Source of the DNA: Phallusia mammillata
Lineage: Eukaryota; Chordata; Ascidiacea; Phlebobranchia; Ascidiidae
DNA length: 64,000 nucleotides
Direction: 5' to 3'
Assembly: GCA_003260075.1 (NCBI GenBank)
Contig: QLIY01000232.1
Span: forward strand, 85,466 to 149,465
Both the position numbers and the translations under genes were made by a program. Positions within the stretch are counted from its first letter, which is position 1. Each line of letters opens with the position of its first letter. The notes under the pieces were generated by a model, which was not told where the DNA came from, did not search any database, and saw nothing but the letters and a program-made list of their open reading frames with translations. Positions 27,001-45,937 of this stretch are shown here, in pieces.

Positions 27001-30000
27001 AATAAATACAGTTATAGTGTAATAGACAAAAACAAGGGTTAGGCTTAAACATTGCCCGTTTGGTACTTGCCTCTGCAAACATGATCAAACGTGTAGAAAC
27101 ACATATTAGATTACGTTTACAGAATTGTAGACTGTGTGTGAACTCCTACACTTGGGAACGTTTATTGCACTGCCCCACCTGATTAAACCATTCTGTTAAA
27201 TGTCAAACTTTTGAAATTGTTTGATTTTTACGTTTGTTATAACGTTTGGAGTATTTGTTCATTGACCTTGTTTAAGATCATTTGATTTAAACCTTTGTCG
27301 TCGTCGCTTCATCTACTAGGCTTATATCGAGTACAGAAATTTCTCATACAAGTCGAACAACGCAAACGTCTGCCTGGGTTACAGTAAAATAATGCATAGA
27401 CTCTACTGTCACATTGTATTAACTAGCATTTTGTGTGACTTGATTTTGATGTGATTTAACTAACTGGTTTTTACTTGATAGCGGAAAATGTCAAACTAAG
27501 GGAGTACGAAACTGATCAATCCGCATTACAGACACCAACACGGCATTTGGAAAGCACTGCCCTTTGTTTTGAATTTGTTTACTGACCTTTGAACTCGTAC
27601 ACCCGACCACCGCTCACTGTGATGTCCTTCCGATAAGTGATGCCATCAGCACGAGATAGAGCGTTACGAAATCGGTGTTTCTGGGTTGTCGGTTGTTCGT
27701 TTGTTTCTTGGTCCTGGTTACGCTTCTTGAACGAGAGACACGCCCACTCCTAAAGCACAAAATAACCATGTTAATTGGTTTCATTGACACAGGATAATGC
27801 CTTTGCCGACTGATGTTCAATGCTATGACTTGCTTTTAAGGATTTTGTTCGATTGCAAGATCGTGAAAGTGTATTTTTTACATTAAAAGCGTTTGAGAGT
27901 TGAAAGTCGGGCCAATACGTTTGTGTCAGGTTCGGTGTCAGGTTCGGTTTCAAGCCCGATTCGAGTCTGACTTTACATTTGTAATAATTTGCCACATTTT
28001 CAACAAGTTCTGTTCCTAAATCGGTCTTTTAAAAACAGCATCAGGTTCTAGTGGGGTTTTCGGGCTTGTACTTTTTTCAGCCAGGTTCGAGGTCCGCTTT
28101 TAACTCTGGTTTGACTAAACCGACCATCAACAGCCTTGTTTACTAAAACTGCACATTTAGCCGCTACAATCAAAACAGTGTTAAGCGGGCAGGTTGTACA
28201 TAAATGATTCAACTACTTCAGGAAGCCGAGAAGGTGCCTTTTCAATACATTCATATTTGCATGAAGAGTGTGAAGACGGGTGCGTTTGGGCAATAATGTC
28301 TTCTGAATTTACTTCACGATAGTGCAGACACAATACACACTCCAGGTTTATGTTTCGACTTGCCAGTTCGTCACAATACACCATTGTTGTGTGACGTAAC
28401 GTCTATGACTCTTTTCTATACCCGGCGTACACAAAACATTCAAGCCAAAACCGAAAGATGTGTCATTGGCGCATCAGGGTAACATGAGTGCATTGCGTTC
28501 TCTAAACAGAAACTGAAGCAAAAACAATGGAACTAGTAGCGATCAAAATAACTTCGGCGTTAAGAACTTGCTAGTATTTATTCCCACTGAATCGTTAACT
28601 TCCCCCTTTTCGGCTCCGAAGCCGTCGCACTGACTTCCGCCTGGTCACAGCACGCATTGTGACGACGTCACAGAGAGGGTGTGCACGCATGCGCAGAAGG
28701 AAATTCCGCCTTCGTATTGGAAAAGCTATAAGCGAGCGTTCTATTGTCGTTTGTTTTCATTCAAAACCGTTTCAGAACGGCATTGGTAATAAATAGCGTT
28801 TTTACCAACTATAAATAACCATTGTGACGTAATTTAGTGTAGGAAGCTTTTGGCAACGAACAAAGAAATAACGAAACTAGCGCCACGCTACAACGGAAGC
28901 GAAAATACAGCGCTTTTGCCGCGTGTTCTTGTTTCTAAAGACGAGCTTCATGATGTCATAATGCAAATATGGAACATCAATCTATTGTAAGTGTGAGAAG
29001 ACAATCATGACGCTTTAAATGGGTGTTTGCTGGAAACCACGCTGATTATGTTGTTGTTTTTTGGCTTTATTGTCAAATATACAATCGTTCATTATTCATT
29101 TGTAGCTGTAGGCATTACACACGCGCCAGGGTATTGCTGCTTCCTTTTTTGAGACCACAAGTTTTTTACAGCCAGCTATTTGCGTTTTCCTTGGCGCTAC
29201 AGCCCTTGCTTACAAAGCATTAATGTCAATGTCATGGGGCTTTTAAGTATTTAAATCCAAAATTAAACACGTCACCCAATTGCAACACTGTAAACTTTAG
29301 TTTAGAGTCTAAACTTTAGACTTTAAACTAGAATTGAGCCTTATGCTTATTGATTTAAGCTCATGAAAAAAATAATTCTTTAGGATGAATGACTTAATGT
29401 TTTCATAAACTTGCATCGCCGAATTGTGTATGAACTATGAAGTCATACTTTAATACTTGAATTGGCGACGAACGAACAAAAATACCCAATAGTAAACGTT
29501 TGTGCGTCAGCCATTGTTCAAAATTTGCGCAATTATAATATTCCCAGGAATGAAACAACTCAAAAGCGGATGTAGTGTCTTGGGTTTTCCAGGAATATTC
29601 TGAGTAAGGTTTTACCACTTCAGCAATTGTGGCTAAATCGTGCAGTGAAACACCTGAAAATTGCTCGAAGGAAACCAGCGCCTTCGCCATGGTTTCTTAC
29701 TTTGATCGATTTAAACCACTTCTTGCTTCTGCTTTGATCGATTAAAACCACTTCTTGGACAAGGTGGATACAAAACTTGTTGAAAACAGAGGGCTTACAT
29801 ATGACGCCGACATACGGATGATAACAATTACTTCGTTTTCATGGCCATTTTGAACATGGACATAAAACATGGCCATTTCGCATAGTCGGACAAACACTAA
29901 TGGCCCAAAAGCGCATGCGTTTCCATGTCCAAAAGTTTTTCAAGTGTGACGAATAGCGGGAAAGATTGCCGGTTTCAAGTTATGTTTTTTTTTCGAAGTA

Positions 30001-31092
30001 AATGAGGTTTTTTTGAACCTTTAAGTTAATTGCCCATATACAAACCATTTAACAGTTTTAGATGTAAATTGCATTTCCGGTTAGCTTTTGTCATGAGCAT
30101 TTTCTGTTTATGCTACTGTTTAGAAAGAAACCCACAGTTATTGTTTTAACAGTTGATTTGTATAACTGAGGATGTTATGATGAAGATAAACCATATATGG
30201 ATATTATTTTTATAAGGTATTGTTTCTGTTGCGTGACAAAATCGTTAGACATTTTTAACAAGTTGATTTAAATCGATTGTAAACATAAACACTTTCGCTT
30301 TGCCCGAATTAGTAACGCTTTTGTTATGGGCACCATAAAATATGAGTATTACTGACGTCTACACGTTAATGCAAAGTCAAACCTTAGGCAATGAAGGGGA
30401 TTGTGCGGGGTAAATTTATTACTGGGGCTGTACAAACACCCGTTATTTGGCAAACAGTCGATTTTGACACAAATATTTGTATGTATCGACATGGTTGTTT
30501 TGATTTAATAATTCTCACTACAAATGGCGAGTCGTGGTTTTTAAGCAAGGGATTAAAATTTTACTTCATTGAAGTTACTTTTTTATACCAGAAATTTTTG
30601 CAATCATTTTTTAAAGTAACCTTAAAAGTATTACCTGTCGTGCCATAACCCATAGATAAATTACGAAAGTTTGAAATTAATGCAATTGAGGAACCAAACA
30701 ATGAAACGGGGATAATTTTCCAACTTTTATCGATTGAACACCCTTTATTATTTGCATGGTTCTTCCTGTGCCAAGGCTAGTACCAAAACAGCTGAGGGTA
30801 TTTGGAAAAATCTTTTGATTTGAAGTTTATACGTCAAAAAAAACGTTTTGTACATCATTACATTTCCGTAGGTAATAAAGACACATATTTCCATCTGAAC
30901 TATAGCTAGAAATGATGAACACACACTTACTTTAAACATTTCAAATGCCGGAGTCAAGCCTTCGTTTGGTCGAGGTGCCACCGGCCATGGAATGTATACC
31001 AAAGTATTCTCCTGATTCAAGTATCTCAGTCCATACCTTCCCCTTTCACATCTGTCCTTCAGAAACGTCGCCAACTTTACAGTTTCAGTCAT
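21065..31092 (-). CDS. IRF-like: Interferon regulatory factor-like transcription factor
   Basis: Seven exons on the minus strand, 5' to 3': 31092-30931, 27749-27587, 26289-26206, 25854-25649, 25378-25019, 24755-24591 and 21328-21065. All borders are GT/AG and the frame closes at 467 residues. Exons 1-2 encode the winged-helix DNA-binding domain (residues ~5-108; GLRYLNQENTLVYIPW, then EWACLSFKK and QKHRFRNALSRADGI). Exons 3-4 are a low-complexity Ser/Pro/Tyr-rich linker. Exons 5-7 encode the IRF association domain (SLRFRNEEVFQHFVTNTYGC, LFGPDCLEQVR, LENMERGLILYL, VYAMRLCQTR, WYKVFDAQQFCQKL). Expected to act in the nucleus as a dimerising activator or repressor. The DNA-binding domain is divergent: the first two Trp of the family repeat are Phe and Tyr, and the His after IPW is absent. 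Intron 1 is over 3 kb and holds unexplained short ORFs. Orthology to a numbered vertebrate IRF is not claimed. Confidence 0.92.
21625..21804. mobile_element. Candidate hAT-type element (CCGGTTC-rich)
   Basis: Left end CAGTGGTAAGATTCAGCCGG, right end GGATT-like inverted partner finishing CCCACTTCTG. Several GAACCGG/CCGGTTC motifs lie between. A possible target duplication GTTCGACC / GTTAGACC is displaced by six bases on the right, so the right boundary is uncertain. Confidence 0.55.
21952..22059 (+). repeat. Two-copy 54-bp tandem repeat
   Basis: Units 21952-22005 and 22006-22059 begin TTAGTCGAGACAATACGAAA and differ by a single base. They abut directly without a C spacer, about 0.6 kb upstream of IRF exon 7 within the last intron. 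Confidence 0.9.
28181..28384 (-). other. Unassigned 67-codon ORF in IRF intron 1
   Basis: A short minus-strand frame starting MVYCDELASRNINLE with cysteine-rich composition, on the same strand as the IRF gene and inside its first intron. I recognise no family. It could be an alternative exon, an intronic transcript or chance; there is no splice evidence that links it to the IRF exons. Confidence 0.15.
28515..28703 (+). repeat. Source copy of sequence found at 36485
   Basis: This ~189-bp stretch of IRF intron 1 reappears at 36485-36671 with a few substitutions and a 3-bp difference. There it lies inside a hAT element and is followed by an n. No transposon ends are visible at this locus, so it is taken as the native position and the other as a misplaced allelic copy. 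Confidence 0.75.
29403..29690 (-). other. Unassigned 95-codon ORF in IRF intron 1
   Basis: The minus-strand frame begins MAKALVSFEQFSGVSLHDLA in a good initiation context (ACCATGG). It has balanced amino-acid composition, unlike the AT-rich chance frames nearby. I do not recognise a family. It lies in the first IRF intron on the same strand, so an alternative first exon or nested gene is possible but not shown. Confidence 0.25.
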
Positions 31093-34000
31093 CGTTTAAC
31101 GAGTTTTTGTTATCAAATCCGCTTGTTACTGCAAGCAAACGCACTCTACGATGGTTATTGGTATAAGCAGGAAGAGAGGCCACGAGGCCCACGTTTTAAA
31201 GACGCTGTGACGTCATAGACGTGTTGTTGCCGTTCAAAATGTCAGGCGCTTTCTAGCCCTGTCGTGCACCCGCTGGCAAAATCTCAAGATATTCACCCAG
31301 AAACTATAGGCCCTAAATCACGAACTTTGGAGTCTTGCGCACAGCATGCATCCAGTACTTGCAAGGCTACGTGACTTTATTGAGTCTAGAATGCAAATTG
31401 TTTACGTCACTGCGCGCATTGTTTCGTAACACAGGCGCCTGAATAGTCTGATAAACGTAAATTGAACCCAAAATTGAGGATCGCTTAACTTTCCCTTTTA
31501 CCGGAAAATATGGAAAACTTTAACCTGTAACGCATATTTCTACTTAAAGGCAACTCGGAAAGATTCCCAAGTATAATGATTTAATGTCGTTAATTTAGTT
31601 AGTGGCTAAAACAAACATCTATTCTAGGTGCTCCAGGTCAGACGACCAAGGGCACTACACACGTAGTCACGTAGATATCAACTGAATGTCGACCAAACCT
31701 AACTATACACTGAGTTTAGTAAACACAGACAGTCATAACTATAACCATGTAGATGCGTACAAAGTAATTTGGATTGTTTTTCGCAGCACAAGCACTGGCC
31801 TAGAAAGCTAGTTTGGCTAATGTATTTACAGTTTGACACATAACATATTTTAGGCTGAAATTTTACATTCGAGGCATAAACTTCGACTTTTATATCCATA
31901 AAAACATTGTCACCTGTAAAACATATCAGTTTTTGCAGGCGTAATGTTTAATGGTTGGCACGCGTTAGTCTTTTTTATGTCCATGGCATTAGCATCACAT
32001 TAATTTGAATCACGTTTGACAATTATTAATTTCCGCTTTGTGTGCCCTGAATGACTACGCTGCTCCCGTCGTAAACGCTTTTAACCAACTGTGTCAATTC
32101 GAAGGACACTTAACAAATCATTTCAAAGTCCAAATACCTTTGAGCTCAGGTTTTGTAAGTAGCTAAGGTCAAATTACAACCTCTGAAAAGAACCTTTACG
32201 TCAAATAGATCGAGTTACATTCTATGCTTCATCTGCATGTATTTGCTAACAGCTCAGCCAAGTAAAAACGATATCTATCTGAAATCAATATCATGCAACT
32301 ATACTTACGTTTATCATACCTCAGTATGTACACAAGATCACACACACAAACACCTCTTGAAAGCATATGAATTTGCCTCACACACTATATTTAACGTTTA
32401 CCTACTGAAACTGGCACCGTATACAATGCTGATTGTAAAATTCAGTCTAATACACCAAGAAAAAAAAAACGAATTTGGGCAACCGTTGGTTTTTTTGGTG
32501 AAGGAACAGTATTTTAATAGCATTTTTGTTTTTTGTCGGTACTTCATGCATAAAACTGCATTGACACCCAAGCAATTTTCAACGGTACGTTCAGGCTTGT
32601 AAGGAGACTGACTGACTTTTAAAGAATGCGCCACTTTCAGTATTTCTGAAGTTAAGTTAGTACAGTAACATATCCTAACTGACTACAACTGCACCAAGCC
32701 TTCCTCAACGAGCTCAGACAAAAAAACGCTTTTAATTTTACAGTTTAACCCTAATGCACCTCAGTTTCTAAGGTACCATCTGAAAGGCTTTCACACTACT
32801 TCAACGCAATACTGTTATTCTATCTGAGTTAGGCCTAGTTCTGTACTATGTCTCATGAAAGAGCGCAGAGGCCTTCGTACGGTGCTTGAACACCAGGTAT
32901 TGCTCTAACGTTGTTAGCGAAGCGTTGCATATCTCGGCTGTCCATGCTTCTGACAAGCGCACTGTGTGTAAACACTCTCATTTGCTTATGACGTTAATCA
33001 TTTACTTGCGCCTTAGCTGACAATGACTTCCGCTGACGAAGACGCAGACTGTATGTACAGCATCCCCTTTTTGGTTTACTTGTTTAGTAGCTTTTTTTAA
33101 GGGTTGAGTGTTTTTGGTTTTTGTGGTGAGAGTAATTTCTGCGAGAGTTTATGCTTCAGTTTTTTTTAATTACGTCATATTTAGCCTACAGTAAATTATT
33201 TGGAACAAAAAAATTCTTGCTTTAGGTTGGTTTCAGTTTGAATAACTTTCTCTAACCTGACATTGAATTTAAAAAATGCATTAAGGGGACTGCCAGCTGC
33301 CAGGTAATAGCGGGTAAACCCGTTTGTAAATTGGCATTTTGTGTGTAAAATAAATCCGTATGTTGACCCATTATTAAAAAAAATAATATTTGTTGTGTAA
33401 GCTAAATATCTGGGTTTTAGTTTGCTTCTAAAGTCATAAACATGCCTTTTTTAAATAAACGTTTAATATCTCCTACTCTTGTATTGAAAATCTCATAAAG
33501 CACTTATCACCCTTTTCCTGTACCAAATCACTCCAAGCCTCAACTTTGCAATTTGACACCCTCGGGAAGGCGTCAATCTCCTTTCTCACTAAAGGTTTCC
33601 AGAACGGAGTCTTTTATACACCCACTGTGGTGTCACGTGACAATCAGGCAAAGATACGCATCGACGATTAACAACTTTGAGTACTGCTGTTTTTCAATGT
33701 TGCAGAGAGCGTGAGAAAAAAAGCTTAGCTAGATTGTTTGTTGTTCCCTTTCTTACGGGAAACACCCTGGATTGCGAAGGGTGGTGAACGAACTGTTTTG
33801 TGTGTATCCAAATGAAACTTCCCTTTTAGTGATTACATGGAGGTGTGGGTTAAAAATTTCCGTGCTAAGGTGTTGGGTTGCTTCGTATTTTCATTGTTGC
33901 CTGCAGTTGTATGCCGCAGTTGCCGCTGTAACCAGTTTGGCTATTAAACTACACACAATTATGTTACATAAATCAATTGTTTCTAAAATTTAACTTTTAT

Positions 34001-34574
34001 TCATTAATCAACAATATTTTTTTATTTTTTTATTTATCAACAATAGAAAGTGTACTTTCAAAAAGCAGCAACGTTATATATATTTAAAACACAAATGACT
34101 TTGTGCATGATCAATCAAGCAAAAACTTAAATACAACTGGGAAAAACCCATACTACAATAACCTTGGAAGACAAGGTTCTGAAAACCCAGCTAGTTTTGT
34201 CCCTTAAATTACAAAACTGTTATTTTACTTTCACATAAATCATCCCAAATCATTTGTTACCACAAGTTAGTTGGATCGGATAAACCACATAGGATAATAA
34301 ACTGTCATTTTTGGTTTATATTATTTGTACTTACTTAGCTTTCTTGTTATACCACTATTTTAAACCACATAAATTCAAACATGATGCCTTATACGTATCT
34401 CTTTGAGTATGTGCATTATATATATTAGCATGGCAAAAGGTACAGCACCATATCTATGTATAGCCTACAAACTAATATATGGAAACTAATATATATCTGT
34501 AGCATGTTTTTAATGATTCAATATTTAAATCTGTTTAAATATTTTTGGCAACAGGCAGCAGATTTTAAAATAAC
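31093..34574. other. Intergenic region between IRF and esterase starts
   Basis: The IRF gene (minus) and the esterase gene (plus) diverge from this 3.5-kb region, so it should hold both promoters. I see no coding exon. The 121-codon frame at 32237-32602 is AT-rich with no family resemblance. A full cAMP-response-type octamer lies close to the IRF start (separate entry). Confidence 0.5.
31208..31215. promoter_or_regulatory. CRE/ATF-type palindrome upstream of IRF
   Basis: TGACGTCA, the full palindromic CREB/ATF consensus, 116 bp upstream of the IRF start codon. Similar TGACGTCA octamers recur elsewhere in the window, so position is the only support for function. Confidence 0.35.
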
Positions 34575-41847
<7,273 letters not shown>

Positions 41848-42163
41848 ATAATTGTTAATGGTGTGCCAGGTAGGTTCTGTTTTCAACTTGTGGAAGAGTG
41901 CTTAATATTGCCTCTGGTGATTGTAAAGCATTCATGTCATGCAGCATTATTATTTTCCCAGCCATATACTTTCTATACTTAGTCGAATCAGCGTGAAGCA
42001 CTTACAATTTATTACATGTTATCTAGCATCTATAGAAAGAATACTAGATTTCCTTTGTAGTAATTATTATCGTGCAATGAACATATTAATGTCGTGCAAT
42101 GAACCTGCTTTAGCAGTTTTATAAATTTAAACGTAATAAAAAATGTATGTCATTACTTTAAAT

Positions 42164-43138
42164 CAGGGGTTCTTAAACTTTTTCGGCCGTGCCCCACTTG
42201 ACACTATTTATTTATTCTCACGCCCCCCTAAAAACCGTTAGCACTGATGATGCTTGTCTTGTTTTTTTCAAAACAACATACATCGTAGGTCCGCCTTAAG
42301 CTACTGCTAAGTTAGATCCAATCGTTAGAAAAAGCCATTTCAACACTGATAAGTTGCGAAAAAAAGTGCGCGCACAGAGCCACAGTGCCAGTATTCTTGT
42401 AAACTACGCATATGTTGCCCAGAAAATGTTGATTCACTCAAAGCAAAGGCAATCTCTAATGCGAAATTGCGAACGAATAAAAAATGTGTAGCCGACTATA
42501 TAGTACAGGGGTCACCAAACTACGGCCCGCGATCCCATTTTTTAGGTTTGCCAAAACGTATTGATAACTTTGTTACTGTCAAAAATTAATCTACTCCTTA
42601 CGAAAGTTTACTGTTACGACATGTAAAATTAATATTACCGACTTTTATAGGATTGCAACGCCCAGGATTGATCCAAAGCCAGTTTATTACGTCACAGACA
42701 AAACAAAAAGTGTTAATTGTGCGCAAACAATTGCCTTATTGTGTTACTTGTGACATAATATAAACATTCCTTGTAAGATGAGACTAACTATACAATTTAA
42801 CAGTTTTTAAATAGATTTTTAAAAAGACCAAAAAAAAAAATCTTGGCGCCCCTATAAAAATAGTCTCGTGTGCTAAGCTTGAGAAGACGGCACTAGGGCA
42901 TGTAAACTATGCGGCACGCGCGAACGTATCCGGCCCGCAGTGTAGAAAAGTTATGTTAGTACAACTGGACATCCATTTCAGAGTAATGAAGCGTTTACTT
43001 TAAACAAAAAGTTCGAAATCAGTGCCGACATAATTCCAATGCATTAATTTACAATTGTTTGCAAGTGAAAACTTTGCAGCCAGATTGTGCTGCGCCCCCC
43101 TTGCGAACCCTTCACGCCCCCCAGTTTAAGAACCCCTG
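42164..43138. mobile_element. hAT-type element (975 bp) with nested fragment
   Basis: Left end CAGGGGTTCTTAAAC and right end GTTTAAGAACCCCTG, flanked by CTTTAAAT (42156-42163) and CTTCAAAT (43139-43146), 7 of 8 matching. A second hAT start, CAGGGGTCACCAAACTACGG, lies inside at 42506 without an identifiable right end. No transposase frame. Confidence 0.88.
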
Positions 43139-44230
43139 CTTCAAATGAAAAAGATTTACCAAAATTGAAAGTATATGCTGTTTTTCTACATTCAGTTTAC
43201 ATGTAGCGCATTGCAACTACCTTCAGCATATTGGTTTCACCTAATTGTTTAGACTTGCTTAATGCACTGCCAAAATTACGAGATTTGCTGTATTTTTTAC
43301 TTTAATCACATTTTTGTTTTGAAAGTAAAGTGAAAATAGCTTACGTACTCCACCTTTTTGATAAAACTATTATTGCCGGGCTGTGCAGTATATACTTTTT
43401 TGCATCCAATCATAAGCAGCTAATATGTACGCTATTTCCAGTTTCTCTTTCTCAAAAGTTACGTGTTACAAAATTACTCAATCTATCCAACAAACCAACT
43501 GTTTCCATCGCGTACCAAGTCGTAAAATAATGTACTTGAATTCCTGGAGAAAAACGTTTTATTTGCTTTAAGCTAAGACTGTATTATTTATTTCTTACCC
43601 AGATATATTTGTTTGCTGTATGCGCTGACTTCCTTTTAATGAACACTTATCCCAGTTACCACAATGGAGTTCTCTTTTAGGCAAATGCTTAGCCGGACAG
43701 GTCTAAACAATGCCAAGAACTAACAGTTTAGAAAAAAAGGCATTCCGTTTCTTCTGAGCTAAAGCAAAGGTTACCACCAGTCTAGATATATATAGAATAA
43801 ACGGTGTTAAAGCGATGGCCTAACCATTTGGACTAGAGTAGAGTAGAGATGCACCGAATCTACTTAATTTGGGTCTGCTGAAACAGAATAGTGTGGCAGC
43901 TTTGCAGAATAAATTCAGCCCAATCATTTGTGGCGTCATGCGAAGTCGAACGGTCCGTCATGACATAAAAACATAGCTATTTTCCAAGGTAAACAGTCGT
44001 GTTACACAACAGATAAGTTGTTTTTCAAGATCATTTTAGTTTTCGTTCTTTGCGTGTTAATGTTGCCAGCCGGCTAACGGATTACTTACTTATTATCTAA
44101 AGTGGAAAAAACGATAATATTTTTAAAATCATAATAGTTGACGCAAATTAGTTATGGCGTAGTTTGAAAGTGTTTGTGGTATCTTATAAGCAGAAAAGAC
44201 ACGTTTTACGCTTTGAAATTGTGTTTGTAA

Positions 44231-44312
44231 AATCGGCCATTTTTACAAGATTCGGTTTCGGCCGGAGGCAACAAATCATCGGTCGAAACCGAATCTTGTA
44301 AATATGGCCGAT
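44231..44312. repeat. Hairpin-forming inverted repeat
   Basis: Arms of about 32 bp, 44231-44263 and 44281-44312, are complementary with very few mismatches (ACAAGATTCGGTTTCG against its partner) around a ~17-base loop. The GCACCGAAT / CCGAAT words in the surroundings suggest it is the interior of an Ac-like hAT. Confidence 0.75.
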
Positions 44313-45467
44313 TCAGCAAACCGAATAGTCTGTACTATATTGAGGCGTTAAAAGTGCAATGTATACGTCCGAATACTGCAATATTTTGAGCCTGTTTTTG
44401 TTAGATTTGTAGAGTATGCTCACCTTAAAGTAATTAGTGAACCTGAGTAAGTGCGGCTAAAACTGGGTCCGAATTCCAAAATAGTCCGGAACCGACATTT
44501 TGTTCAAATAAAACCCTAATTAGGCCCGAAACATAAATTAACTAGGTAAAACTACGACATATATTTGGCCTAGTGATAAGTCTAGTTTGTATTAGGCCTC
44601 CTTTTGCAACTACAGCCCGGAATATGTTCGCGAAAAAACGGCCTAACCTACAACTTTGTATTGAACTGCCATAGGGATACGGTAATAAAAATATGTCGGT
44701 CATGACAAAGGGTAAAAAAGTGTTGACAACATTTACAAGGCAGTTTCGATACTTCAAAGGTGCATTGTGACAGAGGTCCTCCTTGAGCAATATTTCATTG
44801 TTTTTCGAAACGTTCTACAACATATCACATAGCCCAATACGTCTGGCGACTCTTATATTCGCCAGTTTGTTTGAGTAATTTGCAACTGTTTTAATTTACA
44901 ACATCGTATTATAGAAAGGATCGTTCATACAGAAGTTTTGTAGCAATTTTATCAGGTGTAGAAATATTTTTATCACACAGATGTGTTTAAACCTTTCTTA
45001 AGCCTACATGTTTATAACCTTTTAGGCTACTAGGTTGTAGGCTAACTTTCTCACGAACAGTCGCACGAAGGGCAATCATTGTAAAAATCAAGCAATAAAT
45101 CAATTTAAAGTGTATGCAATTAATATTTTAAAAAATGGTAAAAAGCCTGATACCCCGAATCCATACAACAATGTGCATTGTCCGTTGAAAATAAAGGGGA
45201 ATATTTAACGTTGGTGAATAACAATAGTTTCACTTTCAAAGTTAAAGGAATCTTTCAATAATTGATGCAAAGAAAAAGCTAAGAAATAATCAACCAATAG
45301 AGGTCCATGTTTAAAACCCAAAGTCAAAGACGCACTGCACCTGAGTTTAGAAGAAAAATCGCCTGATTTTAACCGTATAGTGGTATGAACCTGGTTACAC
45401 TGGTTCAAGTTATCATACCACCATTTACTCAAACCATATCAATTTAAGGTAGTTATGTGTTTTACAG

Positions 45468-45607
45468 ACTTGCAAAATATCAGGTGTTGGATCTAGCGGC
45501 GGTTACACAGCCATTGTTGATATAAGTGGAGGAATTGTCTCACTCAAAGACGCTTTTGTATTAAATACTTTAAAATACGCAACAGGGTCGTCAAACTCAT
45601 GGTCCTG
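45468..45607 (+). pseudogene. Solitary cPLA2 catalytic exon relic
   Basis: One open 140-bp exon with AG acceptor and GT donor, in the same frame and phase as exon 7 of the two cPLA2 genes (137 bp). It reads ISGVGSSGGYTAIVDISGG, then LKDAFVLNTLKYATGSSNSW. The oxyanion-hole Arg after GGGY is Thr, the nucleophile context GLSGS is GSSNS, and one codon (Trp) is inserted. No neighbouring cPLA2 exons were found on either side. It lies about 330 bp beyond the stop of the minus-strand cPLA2 and is oriented opposite to it. A dead remnant of a third family member is the best reading. Confidence 0.78.
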
Positions 45608-45907
45608 GTACGTATGTTTACAGTTTCTTTTCTCTTATAGAGTCGACGTATCATTCCAGTTTCTGCATTCCAGTAAGTGCTTTATTGTCAAAAAATAGAA
45701 TCGTACCCAACACCTTTATATGTAAAACATTGCACAATGGAATAAAAAAGTATTATATAACGGTATACAGTATGATGGGCTACAGTGGACAACACGTTCC
45801 AAAGGATCGTCTTTAATGCAATGTACCTACAGGTGTATTTACAACAGTCTATTATATTAAGTCCAGGGTCTCTTCAGGGTATAGATTTTGTGTTTGAGGT
45901 CATTTGT

Positions 45908-45913
45908 TTTATT
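45908..45913 (-). terminator. Candidate polyadenylation signal of minus-strand cPLA2
   Basis: AATAAA on the minus strand, 25 bases after the TAA stop. A second AATAAA overlaps the stop codon itself (45933-45938). Confidence 0.5.
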
Positions 45914-45937
45914 TTCCAGCTATAGATTCGAATTTAT

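Larger units (their letters stand above)
41848..45467. other. Intergenic region with transposons
   Basis: No gene recognised. AATAAA at 42135-42140, 288 bp past the esterase stop, is a candidate polyadenylation signal. The rest is a 975-bp hAT element, a possible Ac-like hAT starting GATGCACCGAATC near 43.85 kb, and a perfect-looking hairpin near 44.27 kb. Confidence 0.5.

Noticed and set aside
11791-31215. Numerous TGACGTCA octamers as functional CRE sites
   Set aside because: They recur in gene-free DNA. Only the one 116 bp upstream of the IRF start was kept, at low confidence.
32237-32602. 121-codon plus-strand ORF between IRF and esterase
   Set aside because: AT-rich, low-complexity composition, overlapped by an opposite-strand frame, no family resemblance or splice context.
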